Shown here piece by piece: positions 1 to 7,105 of a stretch of DNA of 20,446 nucleotides. The notes beneath the pieces are model-generated. The model ran no database searches. It was not told where the DNA came from and was given only the letters and a program-made list of their open reading frames with translations. Positions within the stretch are counted from its first letter, which is position 1; the number at the start of each line of letters is the position of its first letter. This DNA comes from Lachnospiraceae bacterium UBA1766 (GTDB lineage: Bacteria > Bacillota > Clostridia > Lachnospirales > Lachnospiraceae). The stretch spans positions 16,633 to 37,078 of the forward strand of contig DCGY01000020.1 in assembly GCA_002314715.1 (NCBI GenBank), written 5' to 3'. The position numbers and the translations under genes are program-made.

Positions 1-365
1 TGGAAGCCTTCAAGGCCGTTGAAACCGCAAAGCAGGGTAAGGAAACCGCACTGAACAATGCTTACAAGTACCGTAACGAAATGCTTCCTTCCGCTCAGGC
101 AAAGGCCGATGGTATCATTAAGGATGCCGAGGCGCAGAAGACCGAGCGTGTCAATGAAGCTACCGCACAGGTTGCACGTTTTAATTCCATGTACGAAGAG
201 TACATCAAGAATCCCGAAATTACCAGAGAGCGTATGTTCTATGAATATATGGAAGAAGTTCTTCCCGGCTTAAAGATTGTAATTGAAAGCCCCAGCGGAA
301 GTACTCAGACCGTATATCCTTTGGATTCTTTTGCAACTACCACCATCACCAACCAGGGACAATAA
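1..365 (+). CDS. hflK: HflK, C-terminal fragment (SPFH/band 7 membrane protein)
   Basis: This is the 3' end of a gene cut by the left window edge; the frame is open from base 3 to a TAA at 363-365. About 120 residues remain. They show the Ala/Glu/Lys-rich coiled-coil expected after a band-7 domain, then a segment with ITRERMFYEYMEEVLP, which resembles the end of HflK proteins, and a short polar tail. HflK and HflC form a membrane-anchored complex that in proteobacteria surrounds and modulates the FtsH protease (family knowledge). The complete hflC follows after 12 nt with its own AAGGAGG site, so the two are surely co-transcribed. The N-terminal anchor and band-7 core are outside the window, so the HflK call rests on this tail and on the hflC neighbour. 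Confidence 0.85.
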   Translation, partial: EAFKAVETAKQGKETALNNAYKYRNEMLPSAQAKADGIIKDAEAQKTERVNEATAQVARFNSMYEEYIKNPEITRERMFYEYMEEVLPGLKIVIESPSGSTQTVYPLDSFATTTITNQGQ

Positions 366-377
366 GGAGGAAATACC

Positions 378-1247
378 ATGAAAAAAGTTAGAAATACGGT
401 TTTAATTATTGTAATCGTTATCGTTTGCTTTATCAGTTCTTCCTTCTTTGTAGTGACCAACGAAAACGAATACAGCTTAATCAGACAATTCGGCAAAATC
501 GATCACATTGTTTACGACGCCGGTCTCTCCACCAAGATTCCTTTTATCCAGAGTGTAGATACCCTTCCCAAGAATGTATTGATTTATGACCTTTCTCCTT
601 CCGATGTCATTACCAGTGATAAGAAGACCATGATTTGCGACAGTTATATTTTATGGAAGATTGTAGATCCTCTGAAATTTGCTCAGACCCTGAACTCTTC
701 CATCACCAATGCAGAAGGACGTTTGGACACCGCTGTTTACAGTTCCACCAAGAATGTTATCAGTAGTACTACCCAGGACGAAGTTATTTCCGGTCGTGAC
801 GGTACCTTAAGTGCTGCGATTGTCGAGAACATCGGTGATAAATTAAGCCAGTACGGTATCGAACTTTTGGACTTCCAGATCAAGCAGTTAGACCTTCCCA
901 ACGACAACAAGGCGGCTGTTTACGAGCGTATGATTTCCGAACGTGAAAATATTGCAGCTTCCTATATTGCAGAAGGTAATTCCGAAGCACAGATTCTTCG
1001 AAACGATACCGACAAGGAAGTTACCGTGCTTCTTTCCAATGCACAGAAGGATGCTGAAATCCTCATTGCAGAAGGCGAGGCAGAGTACATGAAGATTTTG
1101 TCTGAGGCCTATGCAGATGAATCCAGACAGGAATTCTACTCCTTCGTAAGAAGCCTGGATGCCTTAAAGGTTTCCATGACCGGTAGCAACAAGACCGTAA
1201 TCCTCTCTTCCGATTCCCCTATTGCACAGATCTTCTACGGTAAATAA
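378..1247 (+). CDS. hflC: HflC, SPFH/band 7 membrane protein
   Basis: A 289-residue protein of usual HflC length. Residues about 7-26 form one hydrophobic N-terminal anchor (TVLIIVIVIVCFISSSFF), followed by the band-7 domain with the family-like start NENEYSLIRQFGKI. A long Ala/Glu-rich helical region (about 190-250, with ERENIAASYIAEGNSEAQ) and a C-terminal segment with EFYSFVRSLDALK follow, matching HflC. It probably sits in the cytoplasmic membrane with the bulk on the outer face and partners HflK; in Escherichia coli this pair controls FtsH. The start at 378 is fixed by AAGGAGG about 8 nt upstream. It is the last gene of its transcript, ended by the hairpin at 1260-1292. An ftsH fragment lies at the other end of this window, in a different operon. 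Confidence 0.93.
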   Translation: MKKVRNTVLIIVIVIVCFISSSFFVVTNENEYSLIRQFGKIDHIVYDAGLSTKIPFIQSVDTLPKNVLIYDLSPSDVITSDKKTMICDSYILWKIVDPLKFAQTLNSSITNAEGRLDTAVYSSTKNVISSTTQDEVISGRDGTLSAAIVENIGDKLSQYGIELLDFQIKQLDLPNDNKAAVYERMISERENIAASYIAEGNSEAQILRNDTDKEVTVLLSNAQKDAEILIAEGEAEYMKILSEAYADESRQEFYSFVRSLDALKVSMTGSNKTVILSSDSPIAQIFYGK

Positions 1248-1256
1248 AAATAGACA

Positions 1257-1295
1257 GGAAAAATCCCGGGTGGTGGAAGCACCCGGGATTTTATG
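1257..1295. terminator. Bidirectional terminator between hflC and amt
   Basis: Perfect 13-bp stem (1260-1272 with 1280-1292, arm AAAATCCCGGGTG) around a 7-nt loop. The stem ends in T-runs in both directions, so it can end hflKC on the plus strand and the convergent amt on the minus strand. Confidence 0.9.
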
Positions 1296-1323
1296 CTTTG
1301 TGTGAGTCGCAGCACACAAGCAT
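1293..1323. repeat. Second hairpin at the 3' end of amt
   Basis: Inverted repeat 1293-1304 with 1313-1323 (ATGCTT-GTGTG, one bulged T, 8-nt loop) just downstream of the amt stop codon and directly abutting the 1260-1292 terminator. It probably forms a tandem 3'-end structure on the amt mRNA. Confidence 0.55.
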
Positions 1324-1348
1324 CTATATAAAAGAGATAGGATAAAAG

Positions 1349-3139
1349 CTACTCCACATCCTGTAATGCTGCGAAATCTTCTTCGCCTGTACGAACCTTA
1401 ACAACTTTATCTACGTTATATACGAAGATCTTTCCATCTCCGATATGACCGGTATAAAGTGTTTTCTTTACGGTTTCGATTACATCACTTACAGGAATCT
1501 TACTTACGACAACCTCAACTTTTACCTTCGGCAATAAGGTGGCATCCATCTCAACACCACGATATCTTTCGCCGGCACCCTTCTGAATACCACAACCCAT
1601 TACCTGAGTCATTGTCATACCGGTTACACCAAGGTCGTTCAAAGCCTTACGTAATTTCTCATATCTGGACAACTTTGCAAGAATTACAACATTGTAGATA
1701 CCACTGGTAGAAGCTACAGGAGCCTGCATAACAGGAACAGCTGCCTTCTTCTGTACATCGGAAGCCTTTTCGTAATCAGAAGTACCAAGATCGGTGTTTG
1801 CATTTTCTTCCATGGTCATGGTATTTGAAATATCCATGATACTGAAGCCTGCATATGCAGAAGGAAGACCATGCTCGGTAGAATCCAAACCAATGATTTC
1901 TTCCTCTTCGGAAACACGAAGACCAAAGATTGCTTTGATTACTGTGAAGGTAATGGTAATAGCAATTGCAGTAAAGGCAATGATGATTACCATACCAAGT
2001 AACTGAATACCCAACTGTTTAAATCCACCGCCGTAGAAAAGACCTTCGCCGGCGATCTGGTTTGCGCCAAAGTTTACGCCATCGCCATAACCTCTTGCAA
2101 ATGCAGGAGCGGTCTCGGTAGCAAATAAACCAACTGCGATGGTACCCCAGATACCGTTCATGCAGTGAACTGCTACAGCACCTACAGGGTCATCAATATG
2201 TAAAACATTATCTAAGAGCCATACACCAAATACTACAAGGAAACCGGATACAATACCAATTACGATAGAACCAAAAGCATCACAAACATCACAAGGAGCG
2301 GTAACTGCTACCAAACCGGCCAGAGATGCGTTCAAACACATGGAAACATCGGGTTTACCGTATTTAATCCAGGTAAAGATCATACATACTACAGTAGCAA
2401 CTGCAGGAGCAATGGTAGTTGTTACAAAGATTGCACCAAGTTCATCTACACTTACAGCAGCTGCGCCGTTGAAACCATACCAGCCTAACCAAAGAATAAA
2501 TACACCAAGACATCCAATGGGAAGGTTATGTCCGGGGAATGCATTTACTTTTGTAATATTTCCTGCTTTATCCTTGGTAAATTTACCGATACGGGGACCA
2601 ACCATCTTTGCACCGATGATTGCACAAATACCACCAACCATATGGATACAAGCGGAACCTGCGAAATCATGGAAGCCCATCTGAGCCAGGAAGCCGCCGC
2701 CCCATGTCCAGTGTGCTTCAATCGGATAAATCAAACCGGAAATGATTGCGGAATATACACAGTAGGAAAGGAACTTTGTTCTCTCTGCCATAGCACCGGA
2801 TACGATGGTAGCTGTGGTAGCACAGAATACTAAGTTGAAAATAAAGTTGGACCAATCAAAACTTTCAAAAGAGGTAAATACATCAAATCCGGGTTTACCA
2901 ATCAAACCTACGATGTCCTCACCCAAGAACAAGCCAAAACCAATTAAGATAAATGTGATGGTACCGATACAAAAGTCCATCAAGTTCTTCATCAGGATGT
3001 TACCGGAGTTCTTCGCTCTGGTAAATCCTGTCTCTACCATAGCGAAACCTGCCTGCATCCAGAACACCAATGCTGCGCCGATCAAAAACCAGACGCCAAA
3101 GACTTCACTGTTTATTGCACTTAAAATCTCTTCATTCAT
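1349..3139 (-). CDS. amt: Ammonium transporter (Amt) fused to a C-terminal P-II signal protein
   Basis: A 596-residue protein in two parts. Residues 1 to about 425 are a complete Amt channel. The twin pore histidines are visible (H166 in FAGSACIHMVGG, H325 in GAVAVHCMNG), as are D158, the gate phenylalanines in VFCATTAT and WYGFNGA, and the conserved cytosolic tail GLRVSEEEEIIGLDSTEHG. After a linker of about 50 residues rich in Glu, Met and Ala, residues 480-596 are a full P-II (GlnB/GlnK) domain with Q519, T-loop Y526 (GERYRG), LPKVKVEVVV and the signature GHIGDGKIFV (K570). P-II normally is a separate trimer that plugs Amt according to ATP/ADP and 2-oxoglutarate; here sensor and channel are one chain. 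R101 of classical P-II is Lys (VKVRTGEED). The start ATG has AAGGAGG 9 nt upstream. No glnK or glnA gene is adjacent. It is transcribed from its own promoter through a structured leader. Confidence 0.95.
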   Translation of the reverse strand: MNEEILSAINSEVFGVWFLIGAALVFWMQAGFAMVETGFTRAKNSGNILMKNLMDFCIGTITFILIGFGLFLGEDIVGLIGKPGFDVFTSFESFDWSNFIFNLVFCATTATIVSGAMAERTKFLSYCVYSAIISGLIYPIEAHWTWGGGFLAQMGFHDFAGSACIHMVGGICAIIGAKMVGPRIGKFTKDKAGNITKVNAFPGHNLPIGCLGVFILWLGWYGFNGAAAVSVDELGAIFVTTTIAPAVATVVCMIFTWIKYGKPDVSMCLNASLAGLVAVTAPCDVCDAFGSIVIGIVSGFLVVFGVWLLDNVLHIDDPVGAVAVHCMNGIWGTIAVGLFATETAPAFARGYGDGVNFGANQIAGEGLFYGGGFKQLGIQLLGMVIIIAFTAIAITITFTVIKAIFGLRVSEEEEIIGLDSTEHGLPSAYAGFSIMDISNTMTMEENANTDLGTSDYEKASDVQKKAAVPVMQAPVASTSGIYNVVILAKLSRYEKLRKALNDLGVTGMTMTQVMGCGIQKGAGERYRGVEMDATLLPKVKVEVVVSKIPVSDVIETVKKTLYTGHIGDGKIFVYNVDKVVKVRTGEEDFAALQDVE

Positions 3140-3200
3140 AAGTCTTCTCCTCCTTATTCTTTTTATCCCTTCGATTTGTCTTTCATCTCTCCTTTAAATG

Positions 3201-3247
3201 AAAAGAGGCGGTGCAAGAACCATTCATGCTTCTTTGCACCGCCATTT
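3201..3247 (-). terminator. Terminator-like hairpin in the amt leader (candidate attenuator)
   Basis: On the minus-strand RNA, 3243-3230 pairs with 3219-3207: GGCGGTGCAA plus GAA against TTC plus TTGCACCGCC, with one bulged A and a 10-nt loop. TCTTTTCATTT follows at once. It lies after the amt promoter and about 60 nt before the amt ATG, so it would stop transcription before amt if it forms. This suggests premature-termination control; the signal sensed is not identifiable from sequence. Confidence 0.6.
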
Positions 3248-3339
3248 TGTCTGCTTTGTTCAACAGGTATTTGCGCGCGACTTCTGTTTCCCTACGCTAC
3301 GACAACTGTTTTACAAATCGAATTATTCAGGATAATACA

Positions 3340-3369
3340 AAAGGCACTACGAGTTTTCGTAGCGCCTTT
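3340..3369 (-). promoter_or_regulatory. 5'-proximal hairpin of the amt leader
   Basis: A 13-bp stem (3340-3352 with 3357-3369) with a 4-nt loop. It is unbroken only in the minus-strand RNA, where the A/C mismatch of the plus strand becomes a G-U pair, so it belongs to the amt transcript, about 9 nt from the predicted start. Its 5' arm (3357-3364, plus strand TCGTAGCG) is also perfectly complementary to 3295-3302 further down the leader, which allows a competing pairing. Confidence 0.55.
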
Positions 3370-3384
3370 GCTTTGTTGAGTTGA

Positions 3385-3413
3385 AGTATAGCACTGTTGT
3401 ATTTCACTGTCAA
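3385..3413 (-). promoter_or_regulatory. Sigma-A promoter of amt
   Basis: On the minus strand, TTGACA (3413-3408), a 17-nt spacer and TATACT (3390-3385), near-perfect consensus. The predicted start near 3378 gives a leader of about 240 nt before the amt ATG. Confidence 0.85.
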
Positions 3414-3436
3414 TCATATTTTTCAAAAAATTATTA

Positions 3437-3465
3437 TTGACTTTTTATAATTTGCGAATTATATT
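3437..3465 (+). promoter_or_regulatory. Sigma-A promoter of the ytrA-like ABC operon
   Basis: TTGACT (3437-3442), 17-nt spacer, TATATT (3460-3465). It diverges from the amt promoter with only 23 nt between the two -35 boxes. The expected start near 3472 falls inside the operator at 3466-3492. Confidence 0.8.
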
Positions 3466-3492
3466 GAGTGTATTAAGACAACTAATACACTC
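3466..3492 (+). promoter_or_regulatory. YtrA-type operator
   Basis: Perfect 10-bp inverted repeat, GAGTGTATTA then 7 nt then TAATACACTC, directly after the -10 box. Its core is AGTGTA-N13-TACACT, the form I recall for the Bacillus subtilis YtrA operator. The position over the transcription start fits autorepression by the GntR protein encoded 22 nt further on. Confidence 0.8.
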
Positions 3493-3513
3493 AAGCAACA
3501 CAGGAGACGATTT

Positions 3514-3894
3514 ATGATTGTACTGGATTATCGGGATAACCGCCCGTTGTACGAACAGGTTACCGAAAAAATAGCACACCTAATAATATGCGGCGCATTG
3601 GAGTCCAATTCCAAGCTTCCATCTGTCCGTTCTTTGGCCATGGATTTATCCGTCAATCCCAATACCATTCAGCGCGCCTATGCTCAGCTGGAGCAGGACG
3701 GCTACATCTACACTGTGCTTGGTCGCGGAAATTATGTATGCGGCAACAACGAATGGAAGGATTCCAAGCTGAGAGAATTGTCCAGGGAATTGGAACAGGC
3801 TATGCGAAAAGCGAAGGAAGCGGGGCTTACCTTGCAGGAGGTAACCGCCATGGTTGACACCGTTTACGCTTCCGAAGAGGGGGAAACAAAATGA
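3514..3894 (+). CDS. GntR-family transcriptional regulator, YtrA subfamily
   Basis: A 126-residue protein. Residues about 10-75 form the GntR winged helix-turn-helix: PLYEQVTEKIAHLI, then the recognition region KLPSVRSLAMDLSVNPNTIQ and the wing GYIYTVLGRGNYV. Only about 50 residues follow, a short mainly helical tail with LSRELEQAMRKAKEAG, as in the YtrA subfamily, which lacks a large effector domain and regulates linked ABC transporters. AGGAG at 3502-3506 lies 7 nt before the ATG. The stop codon overlaps the start of the next gene (ATGA), showing translational coupling. It is probably a repressor binding the palindrome at 3466-3492; the inducing signal in this organism is unknown, though in Bacillus relatives such operons respond to cell-wall antibiotics. 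Confidence 0.93.
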   Translation: MIVLDYRDNRPLYEQVTEKIAHLIICGALESNSKLPSVRSLAMDLSVNPNTIQRAYAQLEQDGYIYTVLGRGNYVCGNNEWKDSKLRELSRELEQAMRKAKEAGLTLQEVTAMVDTVYASEEGETK

Positions 3895-4793
3895 TTGAAA
3901 TAAAGAACGTATCCAAACAATTTGGCGACATCATCGCCTTAAACAATATTACTGCTTCCATAGAAGAAGGTCACGTATTCGGCCTGATCGGTACCAACGG
4001 CGCCGGCAAAAGTACCTTAATGCGAAGCATCTGTGGCATTTATGAACCGGACCGGGGTTGCATTCTGGTGGATGGGGAACCTATTTACGAAAATACTGCC
4101 ATGAAATCAAAAGTCTTTTTTATTTCCGATGACCAGTACTTCTTCCGAAACGGAACTCCCATGGATATGGTTCGCTACTATCAAACCTTTTATCCGGATT
4201 TTGATTTGAAACGTTTTAACAGTCTGATGGAAAGTCTCCAATTAAGCACTACCCGAAAGATCAATACTTTTTCCAAGGGAATGCGCAAGCAGCTTTCCGT
4301 CATGTTGGGCGTAAGCTCTAATGCCAAGTATCTTCTGTGTGACGAAACCTTCGACGGATTGGACCCGGTAATTCGTCAGGCCATTAAACGTTTGTTTATC
4401 CGGGAAATGGAAGAAAACGGACTGACACCCATTATTGCCTCCCATAACCTTCGGGAATTGGAGGATATCTGCGAGCACGTGGGCCTGTTACACAAGGGCG
4501 GCATCCTTTTCTCCCGGGATTTGGAAACCATGAAGCTTGGCATCTTCAAATTACAATGTGTTTTGAAACACCCGGAGCAGATTCAGCAAATCGCGGAACA
4601 ATTCCCGATTTTGAAACAGGAAATGCGGGGTATGCTTACCACCTTAACGCTTCGCGGGGAAAGCAGTCGAATTTCCAAACTGCAGCAGGAACTGGAACCG
4701 GTCTTTTGGGAACTTCTTCCTTTAACCTTGGAGGAAATCTTTATCAGTGAAATGGAGGTAAAGGGCTATGACTTCACCAATCTCTACCAATAA
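3891..4793 (+). CDS. ABC transporter ATP-binding protein (YtrB-like)
   Basis: A 300-residue ATPase. Walker A is GTNGAGKS (residues 34-41). The signature is the variant FSKGMRKQLS (127-136) rather than LSGGQ. Walker B with catalytic Glu is YLLCDE (147-152), followed by the D-loop FDGLDP, and the switch His is H185 (IIASHNL). A C-terminal extension of about 90 residues, common in export-type ATPases, completes it. It should power the membrane protein encoded next. It overlaps the regulator gene by 4 nt upstream and the permease gene by 26 nt downstream, so the three make one tightly coupled operon. The substrate cannot be read from sequence; relatives are linked to antibiotic or envelope-stress responses. 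Confidence 0.93.
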   Translation: MIEIKNVSKQFGDIIALNNITASIEEGHVFGLIGTNGAGKSTLMRSICGIYEPDRGCILVDGEPIYENTAMKSKVFFISDDQYFFRNGTPMDMVRYYQTFYPDFDLKRFNSLMESLQLSTTRKINTFSKGMRKQLSVMLGVSSNAKYLLCDETFDGLDPVIRQAIKRLFIREMEENGLTPIIASHNLRELEDICEHVGLLHKGGILFSRDLETMKLGIFKLQCVLKHPEQIQQIAEQFPILKQEMRGMLTTLTLRGESSRISKLQQELEPVFWELLPLTLEEIFISEMEVKGYDFTNLYQ

Positions 4794-7017
4794 AATATCT
4801 TATCGACAGTGCATTTTAGAGACAGCCCGTCACGAAATCTGGATGATGGTTCTTTCTGTATTGGCCAATATCATTTTAGGGCCAATCAGTACTCTGTATT
4901 CCATAAACACCCGCATCGACCAAAAAACGGCGCGTTTTCATTACATTTGCGAATATTTGAACGAAATTCAATTATTCTCCCAGGTTTTTATCGCCTTTGC
5001 AGGCGCTCTCATTGTAGGAATATTTATCTTTCGCTTTTTGTTTAATCGTCGAATGGTAGATTTATATCATAGCGCACCGATTACGCGTGGAAAGCGTTTT
5101 TTCTGCACCTGGCTTACCGGTTTCCTGATTTGGTTCCTTCCGTATATTGTATGTGATATTTTGTCCGGTGCCTTATTACTGGCTCTCTGCCGGCTCCCTC
5201 TTCCATATGTTTGGAAAATTCTTGGAATTTACGGGGCAAACTTCTTTGTCTCCCTTTTGACCTTCCTTATGGTATACCACGTATGTCTGGTAGCAGCCAT
5301 GCTTAGCGGCAATGTATTAAATGCCATTGTAAATTCCTTTACCTTAGGCTTGATCGCTTTTGCCGCTTATATGACTTACCTCTTTGGAATGGATATTTTC
5401 TTTCAAAGCTTTTACCGTTCCTCACTGGAGGTCCTGACCAACTGCGCCTATGTGCTTTCTCCCATGGCCGCACCTGTTTTATTATGCATACATCGTTCCC
5501 AGAGTCTGGGAAACAACTTCTATTCCGCCTTAATCATCGGAGGTTCCTTACTGTCTCTTTTGAATGTTAACCTGGCTTTTTTGATTTATCGAAACCGAAA
5601 GAGTGAAATCTCCGAAACCGGTACTCCCTGCAAATGGATTCAGACCCTGTTTCGTTGCTCGCTTAGTTTTCTGGGCGGATTGGTTATTTCCTTCTTTTTT
5701 ATCATGGTCACCTCCGCCACAAACCGGTTTGCATGGGGTATTGTAACACTTGTACTGGGCAGCATTATATTATTTGCTCTGTTGAATATTTTTTATCACT
5801 ATAATTTTAAGTCCATCATTTGTCACAAAAGACAATATTGCCTTGTACTTTGCGGGGCACTGGCAGTACTGTTCGTGGGACATTTTGATCTTTTGGGGTA
5901 TGAATCCTATCTTCCCAAAAAGGATCAAATAATCGGGGCGAATATTCAAATCCCACGCTTTATGAATTACTATTATATCAACATGCCCACTAACGATTGT
6001 ATAGACAGTCTGGAGAAAGAGGAATTAACCAATTCCCCCTTATTCACCAATTCAGAGGCCATTTATGAAATCTTACAGACATTAATTGAAGACAGCGATC
6101 CCGATTCCTATGATTCCGAAACAGAGATTTCTTATTTGGACAGTATTGGGAACACGATGTACTATCGAAACAGCGAAACGGTATATGTCTGCATTCATAC
6201 CAGGCAGGGTTCCTATAACCGCAGATATTCCATCAAGGACATCCATTTGGAGGCTCTGCGTCCCTTCATCGAAAACGAGGAGTACATCCAATACTATTAT
6301 CCTATGGAAAGTGACCGGCTTTCTCTTCCGGACAGTATAACCCTTGGCACAAAATATCAATCACTTCGGATTGAAACCCCGGAAAAAATCCGTCAGCTGT
6401 TAGATGCCTACCAGGCTGATTTTCGTCGGAATCAAACAATGGAATACCTGGACAATTCCATATCTTCCATGGAGGATTTGTGTCTGAATTATATCAGTAA
6501 TCAGGACGATTTACCTGAATGGGACCGTACCGAATCTTATTACTACGGTATTTCCCCCTGGCACACAGAGACAATCGCCTTATTAAACAGCTGGTTTCCC
6601 AATATCGTCCTGGGCGTCAGTGATTTCACCATCAATTCCATAGACTGCTATGCATTCATTGATGACTACCCGGGGACTACCCCATTGGACATTTTACTCG
6701 CTTACTTTGGTTACGAGAGCGACAAAACCCCGATTACGGACATTCCCTTCTTTACCAAACTTTATGCGAACGGAATTAACCGCTACAATATTCCATTAAC
6801 TGCAAAAGATATCGAAGAGATGGGGGACAATTTCCGCATCGGATACTTCTCCGTAAAGCCCTCTGACCCTTACGTAGAGTGCGGTATCGTCACACTCTCC
6901 GACGGTTTTCCCTATCCCCTGTATGTCAAATTGGGAACCCTTCCCACTTCCCTTATTGATGCAGCCGTTCCTGCAGAAAATAACAATTACGTTTACACAG
7001 ACCGGGTTCTCGAATAA
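4768..7017 (+). CDS. Large ABC transporter permease with C-terminal soluble domain
   Basis: A 749-residue membrane protein. About ten hydrophobic segments occupy roughly residues 20-385 (for example FIAFAGALIVGIFIF, FLGGLVISFFFIMV, IVTLVLGSIILFALL). About 365 hydrophilic residues, rich in Tyr, Asp, Ser and Glu, follow and probably lie outside the membrane. I recognise this layout as the permease partner in YtrA/YtrB-type cassettes of Clostridia, possibly with the region called DUF6449, but I do not recognise a catalytic motif in the tail. The ATG at 4768 has GGAGG at 4754-4758, inside the ATPase gene, which it overlaps by 26 nt. It is the last gene of the operon; transcription ends at the strong hairpin at 7026-7070. 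Substrate unknown. Confidence 0.85.
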   Translation: MTSPISTNKISYRQCILETARHEIWMMVLSVLANIILGPISTLYSINTRIDQKTARFHYICEYLNEIQLFSQVFIAFAGALIVGIFIFRFLFNRRMVDLYHSAPITRGKRFFCTWLTGFLIWFLPYIVCDILSGALLLALCRLPLPYVWKILGIYGANFFVSLLTFLMVYHVCLVAAMLSGNVLNAIVNSFTLGLIAFAAYMTYLFGMDIFFQSFYRSSLEVLTNCAYVLSPMAAPVLLCIHRSQSLGNNFYSALIIGGSLLSLLNVNLAFLIYRNRKSEISETGTPCKWIQTLFRCSLSFLGGLVISFFFIMVTSATNRFAWGIVTLVLGSIILFALLNIFYHYNFKSIICHKRQYCLVLCGALAVLFVGHFDLLGYESYLPKKDQIIGANIQIPRFMNYYYINMPTNDCIDSLEKEELTNSPLFTNSEAIYEILQTLIEDSDPDSYDSETEISYLDSIGNTMYYRNSETVYVCIHTRQGSYNRRYSIKDIHLEALRPFIENEEYIQYYYPMESDRLSLPDSITLGTKYQSLRIETPEKIRQLLDAYQADFRRNQTMEYLDNSISSMEDLCLNYISNQDDLPEWDRTESYYYGISPWHTETIALLNSWFPNIVLGVSDFTINSIDCYAFIDDYPGTTPLDILLAYFGYESDKTPITDIPFFTKLYANGINRYNIPLTAKDIEEMGDNFRIGYFSVKPSDPYVECGIVTLSDGFPYPLYVKLGTLPTSLIDAAVPAENNNYVYTDRVLE

Positions 7018-7021
7018 ATGC

Positions 7022-7075
7022 AAAACCCCCTTTGAATTCTCTCCTGTATCTTCGGAGAATTCAAAGGGGGCTTTT
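7022..7075. terminator. Bidirectional terminator between the ABC operon and agcS
   Basis: Perfect 16-bp stem (7026-7041 with 7055-7070, arm CCCCCTTTGAATTCTC) with a 13-nt loop and T-runs on both strands (CTTTTATT on plus, TTTTGCATTT on minus). It serves two convergent transcripts. Confidence 0.95.
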
Positions 7076-7105
7076 ATTATCTTATGTATTATTTTCTCTT
7101 CTTAC

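Noticed and set aside
2805..3197. 130-codon plus-strand frame opposite the N-terminus of amt
   Set aside because: Antisense to conserved Amt transmembrane segments and without an independent promoter or ribosome site.
3140..3380. ANTAR-type dual hairpin in the amt leader
   Set aside because: ANTAR targets need two hairpins with six-base loops carrying A at position 1 and G at position 4. The 5' hairpin can form a loop AAAACT, which lacks the G, and the next hairpin has a five-base loop, so the class does not fit.
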